Of a stretch of 28,567 nt of DNA, positions 19,620 to 28,567 are shown piece by piece. The notes beneath the pieces are model-generated. The model was not told the DNA's origin, ran no database searches, and saw only the letters and a program-made list of their open reading frames with translations. The stretch's first letter is position 1; every line of letters starts with the position of its first letter. Location: NCBI GenBank assembly GCA_032718475.1, contig JAUCBJ010000671.1, forward strand, positions 1 to 28,567, given 5' to 3'. A program made the position numbers and the translations under genes. This stretch comes from Nemertoderma westbladi. Taxonomy: Eukaryota; Xenacoelomorpha; Nemertodermatida; Nemertodermatidae.

Positions 19620-19721
19620 TCAAAAACCTAAAAACCTAGTTTTGGGCTTTTTTAAAATTTTAGGTTTTTGACAAAAATCGACAAAAACCTAGATTTACAA
19701 AAACCTACTTTGCCAGCCCTG
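19620..19721. mobile_element. possible hAT-type transposon end
   Basis: On the minus strand this reads CAGGGCTGGCAAAGTAGG followed by several AGGTTTTTG words; CAGGGCTGGC is a common start of hAT inverted repeats. A 14-bp perfect inverted repeat (TCAAAAACCTAAAA, 19620-19633 and 19658-19671) lies inside. I did not find the opposite end or an 8-bp duplication, so the element could be solo or truncated. Confidence 0.35.
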
Positions 19722-20416
19722 GGTGAACAGTAGATTTTGTGAAATAAAATTACCTTTTACATTAAAAAACTAATATCGTAAACCTTTATGATCTCAAGAA
19801 AGAATGTAATTAAATTATACGGTCAGCGAGTAAAAAGTCTTAATTAGTTATTAAAGCAACGGCTATAGATTCTTGTTAAAAATGTATGTAAAGTCACGCT
19901 GTGTGAAGTGGGAGTTTTATAGGGGGCGGCTTCTACATACAATAATGTAAGGGCCTTCCTTTGGTTATAATAGTTCGTTAGGATCTAAGGTTTAGGCATG
20001 TTCAACATGCCATACCAATTGACAAGGAAGGGTTTTTGATAGAAGTTAAAGATGTTCACCACGGCACACAAAATGAGTCACCTTATTTGGTATTGAAGTA
20101 GCGCTGGGTTTGGGGAATGTATGTGATTCCATTAAAAGCGGAATGAGGGCCGTTTAAATTCAATAGACGGAGGTATTCAATGATTCAATGACTCATTTAC
20201 GGACCTGCCTTAATACTTATAGTCTTGGGGATTAAATATTTAATTTAATTTGTAATAACGGCCGTTCGATAGGAGATTAGATGAGACGCTCTATGACTAT
20301 GAACAATAAAATGTCGGCCCAAATATTTCCTCCTCAGTAAAACCGAGTAAAAGAGATAATTGTATAAATTACATATCATAATTAATAATATCAACTGGTA
20401 TTTATAATTCACTCAC

Positions 20417-20475
20417 CTCCTTTGATTATCGACAATATTATTAGCCTCATCATTTACACCTGTGTGGGTGGATTC
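20417..20475 (-). CDS. coiled-coil protein exon 5
   Basis: A 59-bp micro-exon: acceptor GACATTTATAG, donor GTGAGT. It starts in phase 0 (ESTHTGVNDEANNIVDNQR) and ends AG, which with the first base of exon 6 gives Arg. Residues about 223-242, polar linker. Both junction phases agree with the neighbours. Confidence 0.8.
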
Positions 20476-20690
20476 CTATAAATGTCGCAGAAATAATTTA
20501 ATGTTTAATATATATAAATATATAACAATCTATTTACATATTACATATAAACACTTTTCAGCGTGTATGACCCTTGCTTGTATATTTATGTAAACGTCCA
20601 ACGTCCCTCGCGTGATACTTTTCACGCATTGATGTAAATAATTATACTATTGCCACACGGTTGTAAACACGCCTACACCTTCATTATACA

Positions 20691-20767
20691 GGTACGTGTA
20701 GGTATAGGCGTAGGTGTAGGTATAGGTTTAGGCGTAGGTGTAGGTATAGGCGTAGGTGTAGGTTTAG
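20691..20767. repeat. TAGGNN hexamer repeat (telomere-like)
   Basis: About 12 units of GTAGGT, ATAGGC, GTAGGC and TTTAGGC in intron 4. It resembles degenerate TTAGGG/TTAGGC telomeric hexamers, though no unit is a perfect TTAGGG. Confidence 0.8.
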
Positions 20768-20864
20768 CGTCATAACACACCTTGAAATTCGTACTTTTAT
20801 TCGAAACTTGAAACATTACTTAATATATGTAAAGGTACTACTGAAGCTAATACTAAACGAAGTA

Positions 20865-21097
20865 TTCTAGAAAGTGATTTTATAACAAGGTGTTCTAGAA
20901 AGTGATTTTATAACAAGGTGTTCTAGAAAGTGATTTTATAACGAGATGTTCTAGAAAGTGATTTTATAACGAAGTATTCTAGAAAGTGATTTTATAACGA
21001 AGTATTCTAGAAAGTGATTTTATAACAAGGTGTTCTAGAAAGTGATTTTATAACGAGATATTCTAGAAAGTGATTTTATAACGAGATGTTCTAGAAA
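20865..21097. repeat. 28-bp tandem repeat carrying TTCTAGAA, 8.3 copies
   Basis: TTCTAGAA occurs nine times at exact 28-bp steps (20865, 20893 and so on to 21089), each followed by AGTGATTTTATAACRA. TTCnnGAA is the core of a heat-shock element. The array ends 3 bp short of the six-base donor of exon 4 (21100-21105), so it forms the 5' end of intron 4. Confidence 0.95.
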
Positions 21098-21105
21098 CAG
21101 ATTAC

Positions 21106-21342
21106 CTGGTTGTTTGCCGGAGAGTTATTTGTGATTTCTGCGTCTCCACCAGTTGTATCGGCGCCACAAGGGGGAGATTCACTCCTCGCAACTTCGTTGC
21201 CAGAAACCAGGTTGAGAGGCGCGTCTTTAGGCATCGACCCTAGTCTGCGGAGACGACGTCTATTTGGTTTCGAACCCGTTTTCTCAACATTATTTTTGGG
21301 GGAACCAAAAGAGCGATCCTCAACCATTAATACATGTTGTGT
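21106..21342 (-). CDS. coiled-coil protein exon 4
   Basis: 237-bp exon, phase 0 at both ends; acceptor GATCCGTAG, donor GTAATC after AACCAG. It encodes TQHVLMVEDRSFGSPKN, then a basic patch NRRRLRRLGSMPKDAPLN, then a Ser/Pro/Asn-rich tail (residues about 144-222). The basic patch could bind an acidic surface such as tubulin or act as a localisation signal (inference). The plus-strand frame 21110-21388 is a shadow. Confidence 0.85.
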
Positions 21343-21931
21343 CTACGGATCAACAATTATAATCACTATAATAATTGAAAAATCTTAAACAAATAATATT
21401 TCTTAAAAGTTTTATATAATAAATTGATAACAAGTTCATGCCTACGACACGATATGATGCTAGGCCTACTCCACGTGTTACGCAAAGTCCTTACAAACAT
21501 TGAAGGATGTTGAACTTTTGAGCCTTTGTAAATATAATTGATACATTAACATAGCACCCCATGTATATATTGCTGTACAATACAAACATGTGCGCAGTCG
21601 AGAACAAATATTACTGAATAAGAGAGTAAACAGGGCGACTGGGTCGTGCGACTTCTTCACAATATGGGGCAATCTAAATAGACAGTCGTGATTGTCAGCC
21701 ACTTTGTGGTCTTTCATGAACACACAAGCAGATAAAATGTCAATAGTGTGAAAATGTGAAATGGTGGTATCGGAAACGCAATAAATCGTTAAGGAGTTTA
21801 ACTCTGTTAATCACACACCCTTCAACAAATGGCTTTATACAATATTATTTGATTCAGAGATAAGCAGCAAACTAACAAACTTCACCAGCCTAGCCTACCA
21901 ACCAACCCCGGCTATAATCACACCAGCTAAC
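21343..21931 (-). other. intron 3 of the coiled-coil gene
   Basis: 589 bp with nothing recognised; a minus-strand frame at 21478-21723 has no domain and no useful splice phase. Confidence 0.5.
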
Positions 21932-22020
21932 CTCACAATCTGTCGATATTTCTGTCTCCACACAGATAACTTCGGTCAGGGCAGCGGTGTTAGTCGATAC
22001 GGTGGAGTCATTGACGGAGC
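21932..22020 (-). CDS. coiled-coil protein exon 3
   Basis: 89-bp exon: acceptor ACTTTTTCCAAAG, donor GTTAGC. GC completes a Gly codon from exon 2, then SVNDSTVSTNTAALTEVICV to STDCE in phase 0 (residues about 114-143). Thr/Ser-rich linker. A plus-strand reading between CACAG and GTAAAT is also open, but only the minus reading matches neighbouring phases on both sides. Confidence 0.78.
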
Positions 22021-22099
22021 CTTTGGAAAAAGTAAATAAAAATGTTTATTATTATATTTAATCAATAATATAAATATGGCAGAAATGCGGGGGCGGGGC

Positions 22100-22680
22100 A
22101 CCCAGCACAATACGGTAGGCTGGCTTCCTGGCTTAGATCTGAGACATGTGTGATGGACTCTACCAACGAAACCACAAGATGTGTAGGGTAGGTCCTATCG
22201 CGATAACCTGACACATCATAAATAAAATATATATAAAAAATAATCGATATCGATATGACCTTGTCCCAAAGGACCTGCCAGTTAAGTGAGAGGGATGTGG
22301 ATGGAGGCCCATTCTCCACATCCCACATTCTGATTTACAAGTCTGGCGGTCTGGTGACCAACCGCCAGCCAATCTGATGCCGCCGGGGACCTATCAATAG
22401 CTGACGCAGGGATAATGGATATCGCGTTAATCAACGGCGCTGCATCACCTTGTATGTAAAAACCATCCGCTCTACCAAGTGAAACATCGAGGAGAGGGGC
22501 CGCCTAAATGGGCGACACCATCAGAAGTTTGCGGAGGTTGTCCTGGTGGTGGCTGGTATGTCCAGATGACTAGATTCAAATTATCAATCCTCAGTAGTGT
22601 CCGGGGTGGCCGGCGCCCTTGGAGAGATTTTGGGTTTTGGCAATGGTGCTGGTTTGCGTAGCAAAATTCAATTTCAATAA
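22100..22680. other. unassigned GC-richer block in intron 2
   Basis: This part is less AT-rich than its surroundings, with words such as CCGCCGGGGACCTATC and GGTTGTCCTGGTGGTGGC. It could be a remnant of a retroelement 5' region, but no conserved domain is readable in any frame. Confidence 0.3.
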
Positions 22681-22772
22681 TTATTTATTGATCAAAAACT
22701 CACGATACATTTTAGATAGATAAAATATAGTAATTTATTACAAGAATATTAATAATTTATCGGTCAATACGC

Positions 22773-22846
22773 AATACCCGACCCAAAAATACCGTAAAAC
22801 TAACAATACCCGACCCAAAAATACCGTAAAACTAACAATACCACAG
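22773..22846. repeat. 32-bp direct repeat, 2.3 copies
   Basis: AATACCCGACCCAAAAATAC with CGTAAAACTAAC occurs at 22773 and 22805, and a third partial copy starts at 22837. Confidence 0.9.
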
Positions 22847-22849
22847 CGC

Positions 22850-23217
22850 ACAGAACAAGTGGACTAACCGCACGTTTGTGCCAGTATAGTAAATGTGACA
22901 GTAGAACAAGTGTTTACGCAGCACTCATGTGCATGTACTGTTGTAGCACAAGTGCCCCGCCCCCAGCAAAAGTGTACCCACAAGCACAGCACAATTGTAA
23001 GAGGGTCACAAATGTGCCCGAAGAACAAGTGTGTCCACTCCACAAGTGATCCGCATTGCAAGTGTGGCAATAAGACGAGTATTCCACAGGACAAGTTTGC
23101 CAAAATCACAAATGTGCCTCCAGCAGAAGTGTGCAACCCGCTCAAGTATGTCCTTCGCACAATTTTGCCCATAGAGAATTGTTCGAAGCACGAGTGTAAC
23201 TTTGCGACAGCGCAGCG
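22850..23217. repeat. degenerate 17-bp tandem repeat, about 21 copies
   Basis: Units such as ACAAGTGTGTCCACTCC, ACAAATGTGCCCGAAGA, ACAAGTTTGCCAAAATC and AGAAGTGTGCAACCCGC follow at 17-bp steps with few indels. The consensus is ACAAGTGTGCCCNNNGC. It keeps both strands open (22895-23242 plus; 22864-23172 and 23006-23341 minus) and gives Cys-rich peptides that mimic a secreted protein. It lies in intron 2. Confidence 0.85.
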
Positions 23218-23314
23218 GTCGCCTTTTTCCCATGACCAATAAATTATAATTTAGGTTAGATTGGCCAACGTCTAACCTTTGCAAAGTATAGATTTCCATA
23301 ATATTATTTATTAC

Positions 23315-23460
23315 CTGACTCTGGTGTTTCCTGATTATCACATTTTACACGACTTTCTTCGGATTCTCTTAGCTCTCTGAGTCTGTTTTCGGATTTTCGT
23401 AACTTTAGCGCCGCTGTTCTAAAGTCTCGTCTTGTTCTCTGAAGATCCTTTTCCAGCTCC
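23315..23460 (-). CDS. coiled-coil protein exon 2
   Basis: 146-bp exon: acceptor ATGTTAATAG, donor GTAATA. One base completes Arg from exon 1, then ELEKDLQRTRRDFRTAALKL, continuing RKSENRLRELRESEE, and it ends with the first G of a Gly codon. Residues about 65-114. With exon 1 this forms the segment most similar to the SOGA/MTCL1 N-terminal coiled coil (pattern ELxxxLxRxxxxxRxxxxxLRKxE). Confidence 0.9.
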
Positions 23461-24574
23461 CTATTAACATATAATGGGAAATAATTAATGTATGAACCTC
23501 TCTAACTTTAGATGTATTTCTTAGTCTGTAAGAGTCCTTCCTATAAGGTATCAAGTAGAACATGTTTTACAAATTTCTAAAAAATACTGAATTCATCTAT
23601 TGAAAAGTAACATATTAAACTAAATTCCATATTTGTAGGCTGAGTATCTACGAATCTATAGTCATAGAGGTCTGACACCAAATATATATATCTGCGTGAT
23701 ACACCGAAGGTATAGATTTTTTTCTGAAAATTTGTTCTGACTGTAGAAAGTGAACCAGATCACTAGGTTTTACTTAGGTCCAATGGCCCAAATACGCATT
23801 GCCTGTTGTCAAAACCCTGAAAATTTGTCGCGACCTTCGATGGTGCCTCAGAATTAAATTATCGGTCATTTTTAAAACGTTCTAAGCTTTTGTCTACTAA
23901 AACGCATAAGAAATTTATACAGAGCCGTTGCAAGATACCGAACGTCGGAGGCGGATGGGTAGGCAGAAAGTGCTCCCATCACAGATCACATATATCGACC
24001 CATACTACGCCACTAGGATGCAAAACAGTAAATCCCAAATTCTACTGCATTATTATGTTTCATCACACCGACCGGCTACCGTAGGGGTGGCCGTCATGCC
24101 TGCAGTGCTACGGGGTAGAGCTGTTTTTTCACAAGAAGATGTTTCCGAGGCTGTATATAAATCGCATCTCAAGTGGTAATTATATCAAATAGCGTTCTAA
24201 GCGAAAGGTCTGGCATTAGAGCCCCAGAAAGGGAAGGTCCTGTTTTCGTTAAGCTGTTAACTCTAAGCAAGGCGATCTGTAAGAAACTAGCTTCAGACCA
24301 CCCAGCTGTTATGGGGACCTGGCATAGGCTGTGGAGTTTAATGTTACAGATAACAGCCAGGAGAGAGGAAGGATAATTGGGTTTATATAATTGGGATAAT
24401 TGTGATTCGGAATTTGGTTAGTTTCACGTTCACCAATATATATTAATAATACCAAATAACTTCGCTTTTATTTTTATTGGCCTATTAAATTATACGGAAT
24501 TGCATCTACTTTACTTATTTTCCAGTTTGTACCGATGTAGTCCTACTTCTATCTATGAACTAGCTTTCAGTTAC
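23461..24574 (-). other. intron 1 of the coiled-coil gene
   Basis: 1114 bp. Open frames at 23928-24179 and 24173-24376 (+) have no domain that I recognise. No repeat array or mobile-element end is seen. Confidence 0.5.
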
Positions 24575-24771
24575 CTGTATTGGTTTTCGTCATTCTCTCT
24601 GAATCTATTTTCTGTCTCCAACAAAAGTGTTTTTAAATCCTTCACCTGAGATCTCAGTTTAATGTTCTCACCATTGCAACATTCTAATCGTTCGGTAAGA
24701 GTTTGTATTTCCCGCGCGTTTGGGTCTTTATCCCCATTGGGTGAATGACATTCATCACCCCCTCCCATCGG
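24575..24771 (-). CDS. coiled-coil protein exon 1 (first exon found, probable start codon)
   Basis: The frame MGGGDECHSPNGDKDPN, then EIQTLTERLECC and NIKLRSQVKDLKTLLLETE, ends AG before donor GTAACT and joins exon 2 in phase. The ATG at 24766-24768 is preceded by CCG and an in-frame TAG, so it may be the initiator in a 5'-UTR-bearing exon. TTAATTAG just before CCG could instead be an acceptor, making this an internal exon with the true N-terminus to the right. The coiled coil starts at about residue 18. Confidence 0.82.
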
Positions 24772-25087
24772 CTAATTAAGTTATTTTGCGATTAAACATA
24801 ATTTATAACAATTTTAAAAATTATCAGAAACTATTTATAACGTTATTAATATTACTCACTGCATATAATATGCAGATGCACTGGCACTGTAGTTTTATAA
24901 TTACAGAATGCTAATTCGCCTTCCAACCTTAATTAATAGCCATCCCATTTCCAACTTTGATATGAATAGTCTATCCAAACTGACATTGGAAGAGAAAGAT
25001 AAATATAATCCTAAATCGATCCTAATTATGGCTATCGATTGGGGTCACTACAAAACAAAGACCAAAGACCCAAATAATAAAGACCTG
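24772..25087. other. region upstream of coiled-coil exon 1
   Basis: AT-rich; possible promoter or intron sequence for the minus-strand gene. A plus-strand frame at 24908-25096 lacks any recognisable domain. Confidence 0.35.
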
Positions 25088-25690
25088 GCAAAGTAGACTG
25101 ATAAAGTAGACTGGTAAAGTAGACTGGTAAAGTAGACTGGCAAAGTAGACTGATAAATTAGACTGGTAAAGTAGACTGGTGAAGTAGACTGGTAAAGTAG
25201 ACTGGTAAAGTAGACTGGTAAAGTAGACTGGTAAAGTAGACTGGTAAAGTAGACTGGTAAAGTAGACTGGTAAAGTAGACTGGTAAAGTAGACTGGTAAA
25301 GTAGACTGGTAAAGTAGACTGGTATAGTAGACTGGTATAGTAAACTGGTAAAGTAGACTGGTAAAGTAGACTGGTAAAGTAGACTGGTAAATTAGACTGG
25401 TAAAGTAGACTGGTAAAGTAGACTGGTAAAGTAGACTGGTAAAGTAGACTGGTAAAGCAGACTGGTAAAGCAGACTGGTAAAGTAGACTGGTAAAGTAGA
25501 CTGGTAAAGTAGACTGGTAAAGTAGACTGGTAAAGTAGACTGGTAAAGTCGACTGGTAAAGTAGACTGGTAAAGTAGACTGGTAAAGTAGACTAGTAAAG
25601 TAGACTGGTAAAGTAGACTAGTAAAGTAGACTGGTAAAGTAGACTGGTAAAGTAGACTGGTAAAGTAGACTGGTAAAGTAGACTGGTAAA
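25088..25690. repeat. 13-bp minisatellite (GTAGACTGGTAAA), about 46 copies
   Basis: Head-to-tail 13-bp units, nearly all identical; variants carry single changes such as GATAAA, GTATAG, GCAGAC or CTAGTA. This homogeneity suggests recent expansion. It lies about 320 bp upstream of the first exon found for the coiled-coil gene. Confidence 0.98.
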
Positions 25691-26360
25691 GAACAATAAA
25701 TAATTAGATGTAAATACAATTTTGATCATTAAAACAATAATAAATTACAAACGACATTTCGAAAAGCAGAAATGCACGAAGTTAGGCCAAGTATATCGTA
25801 TAGTTCTGTAGTTTTAATTAGGAAAACTTTAGTAAACTACTTTTCAAAAACTTATATAAAATAAGAAGTGTAACATTATAAATTCCTAATTCTAAATCAG
25901 TTTATTAGTGAAGTAATTTTAAAGAACAAAAAACAGTATTGACGTCGGCCATTTTTTCAGAGAAACGAACACATTAATTCAATTTCCAAAGTAATAACAA
26001 ATGTCTACTAAATATGCAATCCTGCTCTCCTCAATTCCAAGAGGAATCCCAGAAAACCTGCAAGAGACACACATCAATGCAATATGATTGGTTCTTTATT
26101 AGCCAATAATTTTGTAACAGGCAGGGCGAATATGTCTGACACGTTTTCAGGTAGTCAATCATTTTGAATACCAATAACCATGAAGTTGACGAAATTAATT
26201 TATGTGATGTTTTTATTACCGGTCCAGGTAGTGCCGCAGTGGGCAATCCTGGGTTAAATTTAATTTCAAATGTTCAAAAATATTGACTGCTGTTGCAGAA
26301 GCTGCTAAAATTGCTGAGAAATAATTTCCTGAATAAAACTTATTAAGATAAAATTAGGTA
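25691..26360. other. non-genic AT-rich region
   Basis: No coding frame with a domain, RNA gene or tandem repeat recognised. Confidence 0.5.
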
Positions 26361-26368
26361 TGTCTATA

Positions 26369-27357
26369 CAGGGCCGGATTAAAGTGATCAGGGCAGGGCT
26401 GTGAGAAATAAAAAGGGCCACTTCCGACGCCAGAAAAATAACATAAAAACTATATAATATGTACTGTAATTTATTACCCAGGTCAGCAAGTTAATGTTAC
26501 TGACTAATACTAAACTAAAATAACTAAAACTAAAATTAAACTAAAAATACTAACTTTAAGACCTTTGATGGCATTGTCCGTCCAAGGGGGGGGGGTCTAT
26601 AATGATATGGAGTGGTCAATATTATTGGATTTGGATGGTTTCAATACAATCAAGGCTGCTTTCACCTTTTCAGGGCCTCTAGATAGTAATTTTAAAATTT
26701 TGACCAAAATTGTTAACATTCTTAAGAAATCGGCATTTACGATCTATGTTTATCTCTGTATCTATATATGTCAAATATCAATTTGCTCAAAATGTCAAAT
26801 GTCAAATTGTCCTTTATTCTTAACCAAGTTATAAACTTATTAGTCCCACCTAACTTTTCAGTATAAATTGTCCATTTGGACCAATTTAATTTATATTAAT
26901 TACTCCTAACAATAAACGATAATATGAGCACAGATTTAGGGCTTCCTTCCGTGCGTTTATGAGGCTGTGCATAGCAGAATTAAATTAATGGAACTATAGT
27001 CACTCCTCCTAACGGCCGACAGAAGAAATTTAGATCTCTGTAAGTGAGTAGAATTTCTAAACCTCTCATAGACTATACCATTGTAAACGCGAGCGAAACG
27101 AGAGGAATTTTTTTAAAAACCTGTTTAAAACTTTGTGATATAAAATGGAAGTTGGTGCCGAGTTGGGCCTTTCTTTTCAGGATTACCTTCAGTTTGTACT
27201 GTATTGCTCAGCCATTCATCGGTTATTTTCGAATTTGGGGCCCCTTTCAAGACGGGGCCCCTGGACGGGCCTAGTAAGTTTTTAAGTCTCGCTTGGGTCG
27301 TGGGCTGCAGGCAGCCCACACAGCCACCCCCCCCCCCCCTTAATCCAGTCTAGTCTG
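26369..27357. mobile_element. 989-bp non-autonomous hAT-type element with 8-bp target duplication
   Basis: The left end reads CAGGGCCGGATTAAAG and the right end TTAATCCAGTCTAGTCTG, so both termini have CAG and an inner GGATTAA, with a 4-bp insertion in the right repeat. TGTCTATA flanks both sides exactly (26361-26368 and 27358-27365), an 8-bp duplication typical of hAT transposons. Inside are a G10 run (26586-26595), a GGGGCCCC inverted pair near 27237-27262 and a C13 run (27327-27339). No transposase is readable. Confidence 0.8.
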
Positions 27358-27365
27358 TGTCTATA

Positions 27366-28567
27366 TGTATATTCTAGCTATCCATGCTAAACCACTACCA
27401 CCACACCGGTCACAGTCACACACAATGGTCCCGTCAAAATCCGTCGTAAAATGAAACGCTAATAACAAAACACGACAGCAAAATGTAAAAATACCAAGTG
27501 CCTTCAGTAGTATTTGGAAGGAATACTAATTTCACAAATTGTTTTAAAACAATTCAAATTTACTTATGCATCTACAGTTACTCGAATGTAATAATATGAA
27601 ATTCAATTCTACATTACACATCATCTTACATTCATTTTATTTACCGAAGGTTGATCACGAATACAATAAAAATTAGCTTAAAGTATAACTCTTTAATATT
27701 TATTAATAATTTATTTTTTTAAAATCAACTTAACACATATTGACAGTAACCAAAAGTTTGATTACAAAGGCTTTATGTAACAGGCCCGAGACAGCCAATG
27801 TATGTTTTGCTACAATCGTACGATATCATCTCAATATCAACTGTATTTTCACTTTAATTCAAATAAGAACCAACAATCTGCATGTGTAAACTTGGTAATG
27901 TATTGAATCACTGTATAAATTAGCAGTTGTAATCTATTCGATTACATACTGCATTATCTTACAATCTGGTAATCATCGATTACTCACAACATTCCAAACA
28001 TTAACAAATAATTAATGTATAATAAAAATAGATTCATCTATTGTCATATCGTCCATGCTGCATGTGGTGATTCCCGCCGTCTCGCGCCACCAACTATTTT
28101 TTTTTCACCCGGACCTATTATAAATGGTTTGTTAGATTGTTCCACGCACCAATTAATTTATCCCACCGCCCCCACGCCAACTATTTTTTCATACAGCCTT
28201 ACATTATCATTGCCAGACAGCCTATCATTATTAGTTAGTGGGATATAAACACTACAAGTAGTATAGAAATAACTAGCTAACTAATAGAATTGGATGGGTA
28301 GCACACATTTGGGATGATACAAGTGTTGTCTGTTGTGTAGTGTAGATAGATTTGTATTATTAATGAAATGTATACTCTGAGCATAGTGAAGTGAGAACAA
28401 CGTCACACTGTAACATTCCACAAGAATCGTTAAAAGTATAAAATATCAATTACAAAATTGAATCAGCTGGCAAACATAAAGTGGGGGTGGTTATAATCAG
28501 CTGTCTCCCTGTCTCTGTCAGGGAATCACTAATCACATACAGCTCACTATATTTGTTATCTACTTGT
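27366..28567. other. non-genic region at the right end
   Basis: AT-rich sequence with no supported gene. Two similar inverted motifs, GTAATCTATTCGATTAC (27930-27946) and GTAATCATCGATTAC (27969-27983), stand 23 bp apart. Two related words, CCACCAACTATTTTTTTTT and CACGCCAACTATTTTTTC, occur at 28086-28104 and 28172-28189. Confidence 0.45.

Larger units (their letters stand above)
18154..20416 (-). other. intron 5 of the coiled-coil gene
   Basis: 2263 bp. It holds the 14-bp minisatellite at 19088-19294, a hAT-like end at 19620-19721, a C11 run at 18522-18532, an 18-bp perfect palindrome GGTTTCATGCATGAAACC at 19544-19561, and a short hairpin GGCATGTTCAACATGCC at 19995-20011. No gene is seen inside it. 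Confidence 0.7.
4585..24771 (-). other. gene span: large coiled-coil protein, SOGA/MTCL1-like, 14 exons
   Basis: Fourteen minus-strand exons give a continuous 965-codon frame; the split codon phases agree at all 13 junctions, which is strong internal support. Most of the protein is charged, heptad-like coiled coil (exons 1-2, 6, 9-10, 12-14), with Ser/Thr/Pro-rich linkers (exons 3-5, 8, 11). The block over exons 1-2 (NRFRENDENQYRELEKDL, then FRTAALKLRKSE) resembles the conserved N-terminal coiled coil of SOGA/MTCL1 proteins, which crosslink microtubules; this rests on recollection. The introns are packed with repeats: a donor-derived minisatellite and transposon in intron 7, a TTCTAGAA array in intron 4, BEL/Pao and GGCTCC repeats in intron 12, and a palindrome in intron 13. 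The 5' end may lie right of 24771. The 3' end is either a stop at 4537 or further exons. Confidence 0.8.

Noticed and set aside
21961-22035. Plus-strand exon reading between CACAG and GTAAAT
   Set aside because: Overlaps exon 3 on the minus strand, which alone matches phases on both sides.
22895-23242. 115-codon Cys-rich frame resembling a secreted peptide
   Set aside because: It coincides with the degenerate 17-bp repeat and opposing frames are also open.

Overview
This is a window from an invertebrate animal genome, probably a lophotrochozoan (inference only). It is AT-rich, with intron-split genes bounded by GT/AG splice signals, many minisatellites, and DNA-transposon and BEL/Pao retroelement remains. 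I see no prokaryotic operon, tRNA, rRNA or CRISPR array.

Layout. 1-1786: repeat-rich DNA that looks like the right-hand part of a DNA transposon (TIR TTTTTTCAGTG followed by TA at its end). 2536-3592 (+): a two-exon gene for a 182-residue single-pass membrane protein with Sel1-like repeats. 4585-24771 (-): a large gene for a coiled-coil protein. I rebuilt 14 exons by hand; the reading phase agrees across all 13 introns and gives 965 codons. The N-terminal exons look most like the SOGA/MTCL1 microtubule-crosslinking family (moderate confidence). The two genes converge. 24772-28567: non-genic DNA with a 13-bp minisatellite of about 600 bp and a 989-bp hAT-type element with a perfect 8-bp target-site duplication.

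The most striking region is intron 7 of the coiled-coil gene (8777-16525). Almost all of it is one 36/38-bp minisatellite of roughly 110 units, interrupted by a 3658-bp transposon. The array abuts the 5' splice site of exon 7. Its units look like copies of the exon 7/intron 7 junction, so several near units repeat a GTGAGT donor on the gene strand, and a diverged copy of the exon end survives at the far edge of the array. The intron thus seems to have grown by amplifying its own donor junction.

The inserted transposon (10846-14503) duplicates TA, shares its terminus with the element that ends at 1784, has motif-dense subterminal arrays, and carries a decayed intronless gene with a zinc-ribbon N-terminus, an unrecognised middle domain and a C-terminal PWWP domain. 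I do not know an established transposon family with this combination; it is the best candidate here for an undescribed system. Exon phases, repeat periods and target duplications are read directly; family names are by recollection without database search.
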